Positions 1 to 12,795 of a stretch of DNA of 64,000 bases are shown piece after piece. How positions within the stretch are numbered: position 1 is the stretch's first letter; every line of letters starts with the position of its first letter. The DNA comes from Norana najaformis (Eukaryota > Annelida > Clitellata > Crassiclitellata > Hormogastridae). The translations under genes and the position numbers were made by a program. The notes beneath the pieces are model-generated. The model was not told where the DNA came from and searched no databases. It saw only the letters and a list, made by a program, of their open reading frames with translations. The stretch spans positions 5,536,881 through 5,600,880 of the forward strand of contig OZ029929.1 in the NCBI GenBank assembly GCA_964023275.1, in the 5' to 3' direction.

Positions 1-305
1 ATTTTGACTCGGCTCTGAAACTGCATTGGAGAAATAGAGCTGATAACACAGGCATCATAGCCAGAGACATCTTGACTCTCTACATATGAAAATACGATTA
101 AGGATACAGTATAGCTATAGTAATGGAACCATAGTATATCACACCCTCACTGTAACACACACTGGTATAACATGAATTCGATTATAACACAGTAGCAGCA
201 TGGATCCCAAATTTACCTATGCATACATATGTGTTCTTTGGAAGAAAAACTCTTACATTGCCAAAATGGTATGCCAGTCCTGACATCTTTCTTTTCTCAT
301 TATTC
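1..305 (-). pseudogene. Diverged duplicate of CIAPIN1 coding exon 2 and flanking intron (partial)
   Basis: Read on the minus strand, bases 1-75 resemble the 5' part of the real CIAPIN1 second coding exon at 7574-7803. The acceptor TAG is kept and the translation retains the VSGYDACVI core. Similarity continues into intron sequence: 80-305 matches about 7810-8035, including the shared stretch beginning TTTGGAAGAAAAACTC. The copy diverges after about 20 codons and runs off the window edge, so it could be a pseudogene fragment or the edge of a paralogous gene. It lies upstream of the MROH1-like exons, on the opposite strand. Confidence 0.7.
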
Positions 306-647
306 TGCCTACCATAGATTATGCTTTTCTAGAACTCTTAGAAAGCTGTGTTTGAGGTGTTTAAGCATCTTTATGCTTTCTCACATACATAGCCGTAATT
401 GATCTTTTTCTAATCTAATCGAAAATCGTCTGTAGTGATCCCAGCAAAGCATTAATCATTAATAGAGCTGCTCTGTAAAATCAATAGACAAACCAGAATT
501 TTTCTTCTTTTTTAAAATTATCAGTTTATTATTACTACTATAAGCAGTGTGTTCCTATAAGTATTATTATAAACATTATTAATTTTTATGAGAACTACTG
601 TTATATTAATTGTTCTCATTCTTTGTTGTACTTTCTTTGGTGAGTAG

Positions 648-3635
648 GAAAAAACGGCCGTTCGTGCAACTGCCTTTAGGCTCTTTGGAAATCTGGCTGC
701 ATTTGGAAAGGGTCCTTCGAAAGAACAATTCTTAGAACAGATCCATACGAACATGGTATCTCTTCTCTTGCACCTTAACGATGCTGAGAATGAAGTTAAA
801 CAGGTTTGTTATTAAGTATTACTAACATTTGTTTATCATTATTATTACATTACTAAATGGATGTAATTAGTTATTTAATAAATTATCCGGAGAATAAAGA
901 ATTCTGGGATGGCTAGAAATCGTCAAGATCTGGCGGAGCAAAAGTACCATGGAAGGTTATGTAATTAGTTTTATTATAATTAATTATAAGTAATAATGTG
1001 GGAGAGGATTATTGCAGCAGACCTATGTATTAATGATCAACCTGCAAATCAAAGGAAGGATATTGCGTTCTTTCTGGACGACTTTTGAACCCAAGTAATT
1101 TTTCTAGTAATGTCTTAACCAATCTCTTGCAATAAGTGTGTTTACTTTGTAAGTGCTGCTCTTTGTGAATAAGAGTCTTGGCGCCGTAAAGTTGCGGTCA
1201 TTTCAAGTGATAGATTTGGTTTAATTATCATTAGTTAATTGATTCTAGGCATGCAAACGAGCGCTGCGTCAGCTTGGTCCATTGATCGGTTCGGAGCGAA
1301 TGAACACGATGTTCCAGAATCATCTGATAGAGAGTGCCTTCCTTCACTACGGGGAATTCATAAACGATCTGTCCAAAGCAATTGTGAGTATACTTATTCA
1401 ATCAATCAGTTAATGTACTTTATTTCTAAAATTATTTTGTTATTTTTTTTGACATCATTCTTTCAACAAGTTTATAGTTATTTATAATTTTAGTCGATTA
1501 TGAGCACAACTAATGCATGATGTAAATCTGCCCTGATCTTTGGTCAGACATATCTCATAATTTTCACTAGCATATTTTAACCTTAACAATATGTCCGACC
1601 CATAAAAAGAATTTCTACCCAATATTTGAATTTCATAGAAATCACCAGGTTCATACTGGAGAAAAGTTGGGGGTTTAGACCCTCCAAGCTCCCCAGCTAG
1701 CAGCTTGACTGTTTTCGGAAGATACCTTCCGTAATTTCAAATGATTTGTCTGCCTGTAGATTGATGACCTGCCAGACAAGCTCAACTATTATGTGATGGG
1801 AAATGTGATGTTCTTCAAGAGTTTTTGGTCTGAAATACGCAGCAATGCTGCCATCTTCGTCGGTCAGTAGATAAATGACGATCGTCGAGAAATCTTGTCT
1901 GAAATTTGGATTTTCCCTTGGTCGAAATGTAATGTAACCAAACAGTTATGTAGCACTGCTTTAAGAAAACCAAATAGAACTAAGCCACCCAACGAAACCT
2001 ACTTTTGTGCCCTTAGTACACCAGAGCCTTCTTATAATGTGCATCATTGATTATAATAATATATAATATAACAATAATATAATATATAATAATAATAAAT
2101 AATAATATAATAATTATAATTATTATTGGCAATGATGCACATTATGTGAATTCTCATACAATGTGGCAACATTTTTGTGATATGGTACTTGATGACAGAT
2201 TGCTTCTGAAGGAGGGTCTTCATGTATAGATAGACAATTATTGGGCAGCTACTAAAATTGGTTGAGTAATTTGAACAAGCCCCTTCCCCATCCAGGTTGT
2301 CCCTTGTGAATTTTGGGTTGGTAAGAGTAACAGGAGAGTTAAGAGGAGCATGTTACCGTAAACATGTAACATAAAACGGCCCTGTACAAATTATAGCAGT
2401 ATTTCCGTTGTTCTTTTTCCTTTTGAATGTGTTTTGACTCAATTCAGCGAGATTATTCCAGAACACTTGACTGAATGTCATGTTTTGATTGCAGTTTGCT
2501 TTAGTACACGATTTGATTAGGGTTTTTTTTGACCGATACCTCTGTTTTGTGATAAAGGCGCGATGATTACATTAGATTACATATAGGTTAGATTAGATTT
2601 GTGTTTGGCCTTTTAGGTTTCCTACTTGGCAACACGCCACCTGAACGATGTATGAGCATATCTAAGGAGCATGTCTGTGGTGGTAAGTTTTCCAGCAGTT
2701 CAGTTGCTTTCGCTTACGGTACTTTTAAAAGTTATATATACATGTACCAGTGTAATGTACATGTACAGTACATGGATGTGCAATTACATTACATTTCATT
2801 ACATCGGTACATGATGTACCATTGTATTGTAATTGCTCATCCATTATTATTATTGGCTATATTTATAAATCACTGCTTCTGCAAGATGCCCTCTTTAGGC
2901 ATCAATCAGTGGCAGTAAACGGTTCTGCCTGAAGGACTTTCTCACGGTCCTGACAGTGACCACATTAGGGAAGGTTTCAACCCATACTCTTGGAAGTAAA
3001 GGCACTCGCTCAACCAATCAGCCACCGTGTTTGGCAAGTTGATTGCTCAACCACATCTCAGAAGACACTCAAACCTTGGGAGAACTCTGAGTTGTGAAGT
3101 TGGGGTGGAAAGACCTTTCATTATTCAGCAATTGATGTGCTGTGCCGCTGGCTCCTGGAACAGTCTTCCATTGCATGTACTTAACATAATTTTACTCTGC
3201 TCCAGCCCCAGGCACATTTTCTGCCTACCTTAAAACCGATTTGTGTTGATCAGTGAGACACTCATGCATGCAGTGGTTTTGAGAGGTGCTTAAAAGGCGC
3301 CATATTAAAGTTTTTTATACATATATACAACAATAATAATTATTATTATAGTTACATCACACTAATTTATGAATTCACCTCAAAAGTGTGGGTAGCTGGA
3401 AAAAAGTTGTCTTCAATTGTTTGTGAAACGAAATAAGAGAAAGAGAAGGGTCCGTCAAGGCTGGTGTAATGAATTCATTTCCCGACAGCAATAACAGCAA
3501 TTATAACACCAACAACCACGGTGATAGCAGTAAATGTCTTGTTGCTGTACAGCACTCATGTTGTTGCTGAAAGACCCGGAACCTGATGTGCGGATAAGAG
3601 CGGCAGAAGCCATCAGTCTCCTCGCAGACATCTGA
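648..3635 (+). CDS. MROH1: MROH1-like maestro HEAT-repeat protein, C-terminal five exons (5' partial)
   Basis: Five exons join in frame: 648-803, 1249-1383, 1760-1862, 2617-2682 and 3553-3635 (stop TGA at 3633-3635). All are bounded by AG and GT, with phases 0, 0, 1 and 1 at the joins. The first visible exon reads as a HEAT helix pair (AFRLFGNLAAFGKG, then VSLLLHLNDAENEVKQ). The next contains LHYGEFINDLSK and the last LLLKDPEPDVRIRAAEAISLL. This order of motifs is what I recall from the end of MROH1-family proteins, which are all-helical HEAT-repeat proteins. Human MROH1 has been linked to lysosomes, but nothing here tests that. The gene begins left of the window, so most of the protein is not seen. 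Its 3' end faces CIAPIN1, whose stop lies about 1.2 kb away on the other strand. MROH2-type family members remain possible. Confidence 0.8.
2040..2130. repeat. (AAT)n-rich low-complexity tract
   Basis: Almost pure A/T of AAT/ATAAT type in the MROH1-like intron between 1862 and 2617. Confidence 0.8.
3030..3325 (+). repeat. Truncated LINE 3' end
   Basis: A degenerate reading frame keeps the GSWNSLPLHV trace typical of the C-terminus of CR1/L2/Jockey-type reverse transcriptase ORFs. It is followed by an untranslated tail with 'TTAAAAGGCGCCATATTAAA', the same tail type as other elements here. It sits in the last MROH1-like intron. Confidence 0.6.
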
Positions 3636-4870
3636 CATCATCATCAGCATCTTTGCTGTGGTGCCCTCAACATATGATGGTGGCACTGGTTCCTCAAGTC
3701 CTCTCTACACCACAACTATGTCGATAATACACGGTGTTCATTTCAGCACTTCTGCTTTGCATTGGCGCATGGTTTTTACGCTTCTGTGCACTCTTGAGAA
3801 AGGCAGTGTCTGCTGCATACAGACACTAGTGTGGCTAAAATACTATTATCTTGTACCAGTAATGAAAAACGAAATTGCTATGGCCTGAAGCGGTCAGCTT
3901 CTCTGGATTTATGGCAATAGTAGAGACATCCTGGGTATAGAAGATGGTAACATCTGGGCATGTTCTAGACGCACAAGTGTTTGCTGTTAACAGACATTAA
4001 TTTGAAGAGTGCACTGCATTCTTGTACGCTTTTTGGCACATAACTGTGATGGTATCCGCAGTCCCTGCCGAACAACTTGTGTTGTACAAAGTCTGGACAG
4101 ATATTAAACGGATATTTAGATAAGTTGTGAATATTATATAGAGCTACATGTACTTAATTAATGCCGATTTCTTTTCATCATTTGATGCTTGAAATGTATT
4201 TTGGGTTGTAAATGTTGGCCATCAATATCCGTGAAGCTCCATTTCAGGCGGAGCGTTGCCAGGAAGTATAGATTTCCCATTTACAGCCTGTTGTCTGGTG
4301 ATAGGCATTCTGAACTCTGTGATAATATATCCAAGGTGTTAGCTTTATTATTTTTAAGAAGCCTATGAACCAAATTATTTGGAAAAGAAACAGATAATGG
4401 TTTGTTTACTTCGTTATTTTATTGTTACTAGGAATCTTCCAAAACCATGGTACATTTTGGCTGAACGTGGGACACCTGTCTGTATAAAGTGGTCGGTTTC
4501 CCATTTCCTTCCACTTCACTTTTCTCACTCGTATTTTTTATCCCCTGCCATTTATTGTACCTGATGAAATTTTAGCTTAGTTGCATATACAAGTGGCTTA
4601 CAGCTAGGCACTGACCTTGTCAAGACTCGAAAAACTACAATAACAGGCTACAAATGGATTTTCACCAACCTGTTATGCTGTCATTATCAAGATTCAACAA
4701 CAACTATGATAACATTGGCTACAAACAGATTTTATTAACAAATGCAGACTGAAGTGCTTGCGTAACAAAACGTTTGACCTTCCTGAGGTCCAGTAGTGAC
4801 AATTTTCACAAATAAACTGGAATTTCAAAGAAGTTTCTGCAGAGGGCAAATTGTTATACGAAGTGAGAGC
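3636..4870. other. Convergent intergenic region MROH1 / CIAPIN1
   Basis: No gene was found. It holds the 3' UTRs of both flanking genes. A plus-strand AATAAA occurs at 4811-4816 and a minus-strand AATAAA at 4731-4736. If both are used, the two transcripts would overlap tail to tail. Confidence 0.5.
4731..4736 (-). promoter_or_regulatory. Candidate polyadenylation signal for CIAPIN1
   Basis: AATAAA on the minus strand about 135 bases past the CIAPIN1 stop codon. The position is plausible for a 3' end, but the hexamer is common in A/T-rich DNA. Confidence 0.45.
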
Positions 4871-7800
4871 TCACTGCAGCGTCACCTTCTCTCCAGGTTT
4901 GAAAGCTGGAAGTCCACGGTATGGACAGGCAGCACAGCGAAACGCATCTCCCAGATAACACTAGCAAAAGCAAAAACCAAACAATCATAAAAAATTTGAC
5001 TGGGTTCAGTTCTGGGGCAAGATCTGTTAGGTAGGCTGGGAAAGAGGCAGCTAAATGATGGCAATTTCTACAAGTAATTTCTCCAGGTAATTTCTCCAAG
5101 TGAAAGCCATTCATTGGTTTGCAGTGTTAAGCATACAATTTAAACTTCTGTGGAAAAATGTAGTAGGTACATATGGATAGAACACGAGGTCTAAGAACGC
5201 AACTGACGTGACCAAATGCCTGCAGAAAACGTAAGGTAATCACTTGTCACATGCTCCAGTCATGTAGGTTCTCAGCAAACACAACTGCAAACAACATAAC
5301 TGTTCCTGAAGCTCAGGAACAAGTAACATGAACCATATAGGTTACAATGGAGTAAAAGCCCACTATTGTCTTCAGAAAATAATGCAGTTTTGCAGAAGAA
5401 GAATTAGTGAAAACATAAAGCAATGAGCCAGATGCCAACGACATGGTACATAAAAAGATAACTGGATCAATTAAATCAAACTGAACAGTAGTGAAATACT
5501 GGCTGCCTACGCTTCCACATGATGACTTTTTCTCGCCTGGATCAATGCCCTCCGCCGCCTTCTTCGTCTTCTCGGCTTCCAGTTCCTCCGCAAGTCCGCA
5601 CGTACAGTTCTTGCATGCCTTGCGTTTAACAGCAGCATCTCCACAGACAGCTGTGAATCACAACAACATAATAACATTAATCTTTGTAACATAATCAAGC
5701 ACATACATATATCAGCAAACTCTTGTCGGTAGGTATCTTTGAGAGGTTACATGGACCTGCTGGTCCCACCTTTCCGTACGATGATGCAGGAACACTGTCC
5801 TTTCTTGTGTATCGGACCAGCCTTCTGGAAGAATCTTCCTCTGAAAATATGTACTTTTCCCACAGAGAGCTCAAGAAGCATTTTCAACTCACTGAATCGC
5901 ACCGTTTTAGAACTGTTAGATAGCCATGTTTTAGTGCATTTATGAGGTTCTTAAAAGGTGCTGTATAATTAGCAAGATACAAAAACATATACATACATAA
6001 AATTCAAGTAGATTCTACGAGTTCATGTGATAAAACATGCTACTCTCCTACATACCTGATCTTACTTATTCTGTTCAATGCACCAGATGTACCGGTACTG
6101 ACCTGATTCCAGCCTGGCTTTGGCGCACCATCAGTTGATCCTTGTGCATTAGACACCAGCACATTAGAAGTTACTAATTATTTATTATTACTTTTAAGTA
6201 CTGGTCTGTATGTACTAATATGTGCCTAGACACTACTATAGCACCTTCTACAAACCTCTCAAAGGCAATATTCACCAGCGTAAATACTAAGTTCAATATA
6301 CCGTTAATTTTACCATTATGTATGCATGCATTACTTAAAGGCATTATTCATCACTGTAAATGATGGTAAAATTAAACAAGAAAGAAAAGTTCATTTGCAT
6401 ACAAACAATGAATGCTTGGAAGTCATTCACAGGAAAGCTTTCTTACCACGAAGAGATGCTGGGTCTGGTTTCTTGAGATCCTCTTCATCAAGCACCTTGT
6501 CTGAATCCAGAAGATCTGTATCATCATCATCCAGATCGTCTGCCGACAGCTTCCACACCTGAGCGGCTGCCTGATCCTTCTTTACACCTGGAATTAGATG
6601 GAAGCAAATGGACTGACTCAACTCAAGAACTCTTCAAATCATTCGTTTCTATTGTCTGTTATTGTCTATTCTATTAACTTATCAAAATTTAAAATCTAAT
6701 CCAAGTTGAAGCAAAACTACTTAATATTTACTGCTCATAATCATTCCAAAACCTCAATACTGATAATAATAAAACTACAATAATACTAAGTAATAATAAT
6801 AATCAGGCCTCTTCTCAAAAACAGGATGATTTTTGACAGGTAAGTTTCAACATACTCCTCCCAACCTAAGTTTTCCAATATTTAGGATTTTGAGCCCAAG
6901 GATTTTAAAAGAAGAAAAAAGGAATGCTACAGATTTTTTAATTAAGTATCATACCTGCAGCCAGCTTAAGAGGAGCACTTGCTCCAATCTCATAGTTTGG
7001 TTTTTGAGCGAAGACGCAGCAGAACTGCTTTCCTTTCTGAATTTCTGCGTTGCTTTTTGACTGATAAACCAAAAATAAACGACTAAATCACCTTCATCGA
7101 TCAGTTTAGTATTTCATTAATTCAGTTGCAACTCACACATACAGACCTACCTACATCTTCAAGGGCATGGAGAGGCTTTGGAATTGCTTTGGCAGTCTAC
7201 CAGAAAGGGTTCTACCATCTATCGAAAGGTTGCAAGTTGAAAATCTACCTGGTGGTTCAAGTAATGTCCAGGTACCATGTCTTCTACCATCTACGAGGGA
7301 TTGTGTCAGTGACGGTGCTATTGGTGCTATCATGTACTGCGAATGCTGTCACCCGCTGTCATTCTGTCTTTGATACTGCTTGGTCCAGGGAGTCTGAACA
7401 CTTGTCATCTGTCAACTCTATCGTAATCATAATCATATTTGTAAACTCAAGATTTCATACACACACATGCATAGATACATACATGCATACATAAATACAT
7501 GCATACATACGTACATAAACACATACACATAGCTGCTCTATATAGCCTCAAGCAGGCAAAAGAACCAGCTCACCTTAAATTCGACATCAACAAATCCATT
7601 CAGTTTTAGGGTGGACTGGAGACTTTTCTTTGATTGCACTTTTGGATCCTCATCTTCCACGTCATCTGTGATCGTTGTCAGGATCCACAATCTGCCTCCA
7701 GGCTTCAGCAGCCTTAGTGCTTCAGAGAGAATTTCTTCCGAAACACGCAACGGAGAATCAGAGCCAATAACACATGCATCATAACCAGAGACTTCATGAC

Positions 7801-8929
7801 TCGCTACAAATGAAATATGATTCAAGATACAGTAGTAGTAGCAGCAATAATTGAATCATAGTATACAGCACCCTTGCTATTATACGCATTGATACAATGT
7901 GAATTGGGTGTAGCAAGTTTGCAGTCATAGTTCCCAAATTGATCTATGTATGCATATGTGATCTTTGGAAGAAAAACTCAACAGCGTCAAAATGGTAACC
8001 CTTGTCCTGATGCGGTTCTGATTTTTCTTTTCTCCTGTTTGCTGAGCAGATAGTGCGTCAAATGCTTGCGTAGTATACCAAGACAACCGATATAAAGCAA
8101 CATCATATTTCTGTAATACTTTCGCTGATACAGAACTCTTACTTTAGAAAAATTTCAAAATTTCAAGAAAAAGAAGGCCTACTCTGCGCAAGTTGGATCC
8201 AATCGAAAGGCATAAAAATGGCAAAACCAAAGCAAAAATTAGTACAATCTTAGCATTAATTAAGCAAAAATTTCTGTATTACATATTGTTGCTTTCAAAT
8301 AAAAGCTAATTTTTAAGGTGTTGTTTTATGCACTTATTCATCTAAGTAATTAAGAAGCCAAATAAATTTTCTATGCACTCCATACACACAGTTGGAAGTT
8401 TATGGCATCTAAAATGAGAAAATTAAAACATAGAATAAATAGCATTTAACCAAATTTATTAAAAATCTCTTCCACTTCAAAACAATTTTGAATTAAATGC
8501 AGTTTTCCAGATTTGGCAGCCTTCATTAATAAAGGCAATTTGTAATTTTCTGGTAATATTTGCAAGTCCAGTAACACCCGTGGTAAGTAGCTTGAAGACT
8601 TGTTTTTCATTACAATACACCTTGAACTCAGATGTTACATTACATGACACTAGGCCTGAATTGGGAGATAATAAGACTTCAGCAGTGACAGGTTAGGATA
8701 CCTCTCAATAGAACAATGCTATGCTCAAGGAAGTCAATGTCTAGGTGTTAATATGGTTCAAAGGTTAAAGCTGGTAATACCAACCAATTTTATGTTGACC
8801 GGCTGAGTCCAATCTGGTTATTTTTCCTGTCACTCCCACCTGCCGAGAAAACCCTTCCAGCAACTCTTGTTGATGCGAGAAAACAACAACACTGTTGCCT
8901 TCTGCAAGAGTCACGCACTCACCAACCAT
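4871..8929 (-). CDS. CIAPIN1: Anamorsin / CIAPIN1, cytosolic Fe-S assembly protein (complete CDS)
   Basis: Six minus-strand exons join in frame to 278 codons plus stop: 8929-8800, 7803-7574, 7060-6955, 6587-6447, 5650-5511 and 4960-4871. Human CIAPIN1 has 312 residues. The protein acts with the diflavin reductase NDOR1 early in cytosolic iron-sulfur cluster assembly. Exons 1-3 give the methyltransferase-like N-terminal domain ([23 protein letters not shown]). Exon 4 gives the acidic linker ending [11 protein letters not shown]. Exon 5 carries cluster motif A (C-x9-C-KN-C-T-C). Exon 6 carries motif B, C-x2-C-x7-C-x2-C in [18 protein letters not shown], then [11 protein letters not shown] and the stop. 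The ATG at 8929 follows an acceptor TTTTAG|AA, so a non-coding 5' exon lies upstream. The donor after exon 1 (G|GTCAAC) is weak and is the least certain junction. Divergence in the linker may also hide a small exon. Confidence 0.92.
5720..5975 (+). repeat. Truncated LINE 3' end with GCGCT-type tail
   Basis: The decayed frame reads DLLVPPFRT and then [10 protein letters not shown], equivalent to the 'R..G..SF...GP..WNSLP' end of non-LTR reverse transcriptases. It ends in 'TTCTTAAAAGGTGCTGTATAA'. It lies antisense inside CIAPIN1 intron 4. Confidence 0.65.
7440..7525 (+). repeat. (CATA)n microsatellite
   Basis: An imperfect CATA/CATG tetranucleotide tract in CIAPIN1 intron 2, just beyond the donor of exon 2. 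Confidence 0.85.
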
Positions 8930-8961
8930 TTCTAAAAACACACAAATATACTTTTACCTGA

Positions 8962-9015
8962 ACAATTTTGGGTTTCTTCTAAAACCTTTCTATTCAAACG
9001 GCCCCACTGACATAA
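8962..9015 (+). repeat. Dispersed repeat, copy 1 (partner at 10376-10440)
   Basis: The block starting CCTTTCTATTCAAACGGCCC and running through AAGAATGCAGCCTATGT recurs with few changes at 10376-10440. Family unknown. Confidence 0.6.
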
Positions 9016-11754
9016 ACAAGAATGCAGCCTATGTGAACAATGGCCATCTACATCACTGCAATAAAGACTCAGTCAAGTTTTATTTGTTTTACTGGATAAA
9101 ATTATTTTTGACGATACAGTTTTTAATTTTAATTTTTGTATGCCATCTCTTCAGCACATGTAAATGATTTGTAGGCTAAAGAGTACAGAGCTATAAATAG
9201 ATTTACAGTGATTGCATGATCACATGAGCAACGTCATGTGTAAGACATAGTTATGTGGCATAGGTTACACGAAGCCCACTTGACAATATTACTGTCCTTC
9301 CATATCATGTATAGACTATTTGGGAATATTGTTGTATAGCTATACATGTCCCACATACGATGCTGTTTGAGGAAAGGAATGCCAATTTTACACAAATTCA
9401 TAATTTTACAAATTCCATCATTGAACTTAGTTTATTATATATAATGTATTTATTAATTTTAGTATAAATTATAAATTTACAGTAATTTTACAGTTTTGCT
9501 ACCATAGCCCCGCCAGCATGCCCATGAAGATTTGTTGGGCCCTGAGTACAGGGGCCCCATATGAGAATAGTACCGTTTGGGCCCCAGTAGGTTTTTTCAT
9601 GCCTATGGCAGGGTATATAAAAAATGCACAACATTATGAAAATTATTCTAATATATTATTAAACACTTTGCTGAAAAGACAATTCTTTCTAATAATTTTC
9701 ATCATTTCAATTGTATATATTTATTAAAATTATAAAAGCCTCATTATCTCCATTTTGTACCCTAAACTTATTGCATTATTAAACTTATTTGCTAAAAGAT
9801 TTTTTGTCTGCAAATGTCTCAGCAAAAAAGATTCTCAACACAAACTTGCAGTTCTTTATATGCATTTCCACAGTATAAGCCTACGTTCTGCTACCCATGA
9901 TGTCACCGGCTAAAATTAGATGTTGGCTTCAGAAATCCGCTGTATGCTGTATCCAGTCATATTATTATTTATGGTACACACATATGGTACCCTTATATAC
10001 ACATGCACATACATACTGTACATACTTAAGTACATACATACGTTTACGTACATGCGTATATGTGTATAAGGGTAGAGTATGTATGTACAGTATATGTTGC
10101 ACATGTAAACTCTTGGTAGTGATCAACATTTTGGGCTACAAATGCTTTGCATCGTTGCGTGTGACCTCCGGCTAGTGACCTACACTCTGGGATTACAAAT
10201 GGCGGATGTCAATGTGTGCACAGAAAATCGTGAACTTTAAAAAATCGTAGAAAATCGAGAGATTGTTTGTGGTAGACGGGAACAGGCGCGTTCAAATACT
10301 CGTGTCGAGAACTATCACCAGGTTTAATGTCATCCAATTTGGTGGTGGTAAGTAAAGACCGACTCGTACCCCTTTCTATTCAAATGACCCCACTCACATA
10401 AATAAGAATGCAGTCTACATCATTTCTTATAGGTCCTACGTACAACTAACATCATTTAAAAATGCCAGGTTTGATGCATATTTTAAGACATTGCCTACAG
10501 TACGAAAGGCAGCTGACAGGTCAAAGAGAATCACTATTGTCACTCCCTGTACCATTTACAGGGCAGCAGACGGGTAAGAGAAACTTGCCCTCGCTGGTTC
10601 TGGCAATCCCTTAGGTTAATTTTCCCCAGACAGTACACGCTTACCCATAGGTATAAACTTCCCACTTCTTATAACTAAATATGATACCTTTGTCTCACTT
10701 ACTCCATCCACAGAACGCGAACAATTATAAGCAGCAAGAAAAGCAGCCTCAGTCGAATGAAACTTCGGTCAGCAGACTGAATGTAGATAGCATGGCAACT
10801 AAAATAATGCACACTAACTGGAAAAAATAACTGGGACACTAACAAACAAAATTACAAAACAAAAATTCAATCACGAACAATTAGAACAACGTACTTATTT
10901 TTGAAAAGAATCTTACAACAAAACGTCAGTTAAATAGTTCGCACTTCGAACGCACGTTCATAACATCTCCGATGCACGCTAAGGTCCGTCTGAAAACGGA
11001 AAATGTTCGTGAGAACCGTCTATTAAAATTAATTTGAACACAATTTCTGCAAAAAGCTAAGAAGACTGTTTATTCACGAGTGCTTGGATATCATCAAATC
11101 CGCAAGAACCAGGTTGGGTAAGTATCAGTACAGACTGATATCTGGAGGGGTCATACAAAGAGCACCTAAACGAGTATGATGATAAATTTCATTGAAAAAT
11201 GAGCAGGGTCGAGGTCAAACGGTCGCTATAGAAAACTTTTACATTTATATTTTCAGTTTTAATAAGAAAGTGTTGATGATGAGAATATTCGCTAGAGGAT
11301 GAAAACAGAAAGAGAATTCCGTTTCGAGTTTCAAATCAAAGGCTTTGGAAAGAAAGGACAAAAGAATAGATTTAACCACCAGAAATCGACGGAGGGAGGT
11401 TGAGTAACCCAACATAGTGTCTAAATTCATTTTAAGTGCCAGAACTTAATTCTTCAGCGTAGGTGACTTTCTAGCCAAGGGTCTAGCAGACCTACCTAAA
11501 TGGAAATTGGGGGTCTAGGAAAGTCAGCGACGAAGGCGCAAACCCCTTTACGACTCTACGGGGAGCATCGTATAAGCCTTGTTGGTGTAGGCCTACTCCT
11601 AAACCATCTCAACGGATACACGACGACATCGGATGTAAAATCAACGTGAATGAGTTAGGAATGAGCAAGTGATGATGATGTGGGATTCACAGCGTTAAGA
11701 CACGTGTTCTATTTGTGGCATCCACTTGGCAACCAGACTACGACTTTAACATGG

Positions 11755-11895
11755 TAATCGTAAACTCGAGATTTCTACAGCGCCCAACGAAAGCTAAGTT
11801 GCAGGAACCAGCTTATTCAGAGAGGGCTCAGTCAAAACAAATTCGATAGACAAGAAGGGTTTGGTTCCAGGTCAAGGTCCAAGAGTAAGGCGGTC
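11755..11895 (-). repeat. SINE family A copy
   Basis: Reverse complement of the repeat seen at 13150, 19775 and 28925: GCGCCCAACGAAAGC, then GGAACCAGCTTATTCA, then TTTGGTTCCAGGTCAAGGTCC. It is diverged, with an indel near 11820. Confidence 0.75.
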
Positions 11896-12112
11896 AGACG
11901 GCTACTGTGGGTGGTGATTGGACTACTATTATACAAGAGGGTCACGTCCTTACTTAAGTTTGGGGATGGCCGAAGTTGCCATTGGGCCCGGCCTTGTACT
12001 GTACCCTACACTTTCTCCATGTTCTTTGTACGAGTCATTGGCGGTGGTCAGCCATATTATTCGTAAGTGTAGGAAACGAGATCCTGGCGATGCCACATGC
12101 TTAGGCCGATTG

Positions 12113-12500
12113 CCCCCCCCCCCAATGCACCATACGTTATGGCGCCCTCTGCAAGAGGATGAGGACCCGCATATTCCATAATCCATCCATTGGTCCATCC
12201 ATCCATCCATTCATCCGTCCGTCCATCCGTCCATCCATCCATCCAACCACTCCTCCATTCATCGGCCAATTCATCCACCGTTCCATTCATCCATCAATCC
12301 CTCAATCAGTCCATCCACCCACGCATCCAATTAATGGTATCTATACATAGGCCTACATACATACATACTGTACATACAAACATACGTACATACATACATA
12401 CATACACATATACATACATACATGCACACATATACATACATAAATGCAAGCATGCATATATATATATATACATATATATACTTACATTCATAAATTCACA
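12113..12500 (+). repeat. Poly-C, (CCAT)n and (CATA)n microsatellite block
   Basis: A C-run at 12115-12123 is followed by CCAT/CCGT tetranucleotides at about 12180-12335 and CATA repeats at about 12350-12490. Long ORFs on both strands (PSIHPSIH- and MDGWMDG-type) are translations of these repeats. Confidence 0.9.
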
Positions 12501-12639
12501 CATACAAAGGTTACACAAATCAGTTGACTTGTTTGAACGATGTCGAGAATGTGAATTAATCAGTTAAACATCCGAATAGGTATTAATATATTCTTTTACC
12601 CTCTCATTCGCTCAGTCAATCGCTCGGCTTTTCGCTCAC

Positions 12640-12795
12640 TTAAAATGTAAATGTAAATGTTTATATTTTCTATAGCGACCGTATGGCCTCGACCCAGCTA
12701 TTTTCAATGAATTTATCGAGTGAGATCCTTTACTACCGCTGGCCGCTTTTGAACGGACGCCAACGCCATTTAAGGTCCCCGTGCTAGGCCTAGAT
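12640..12795 (-). repeat. SINE family B copy (tail 'CATACGGTCGCTATAGAAA')
   Basis: The reverse complement shows GAGGCCATACGGTCGCTATAG as in the tRNA-headed element at 24775-24990. A further fragment lies at 11170-11260 on the plus strand and another at 26095-26160. Confidence 0.7.

Noticed and set aside
12057-12567. ORFs on both strands with PSIHPSIH or DGWMDGWT repeats
   Set aside because: Direct translation of (CCAT)n and (CATA)n repeats.
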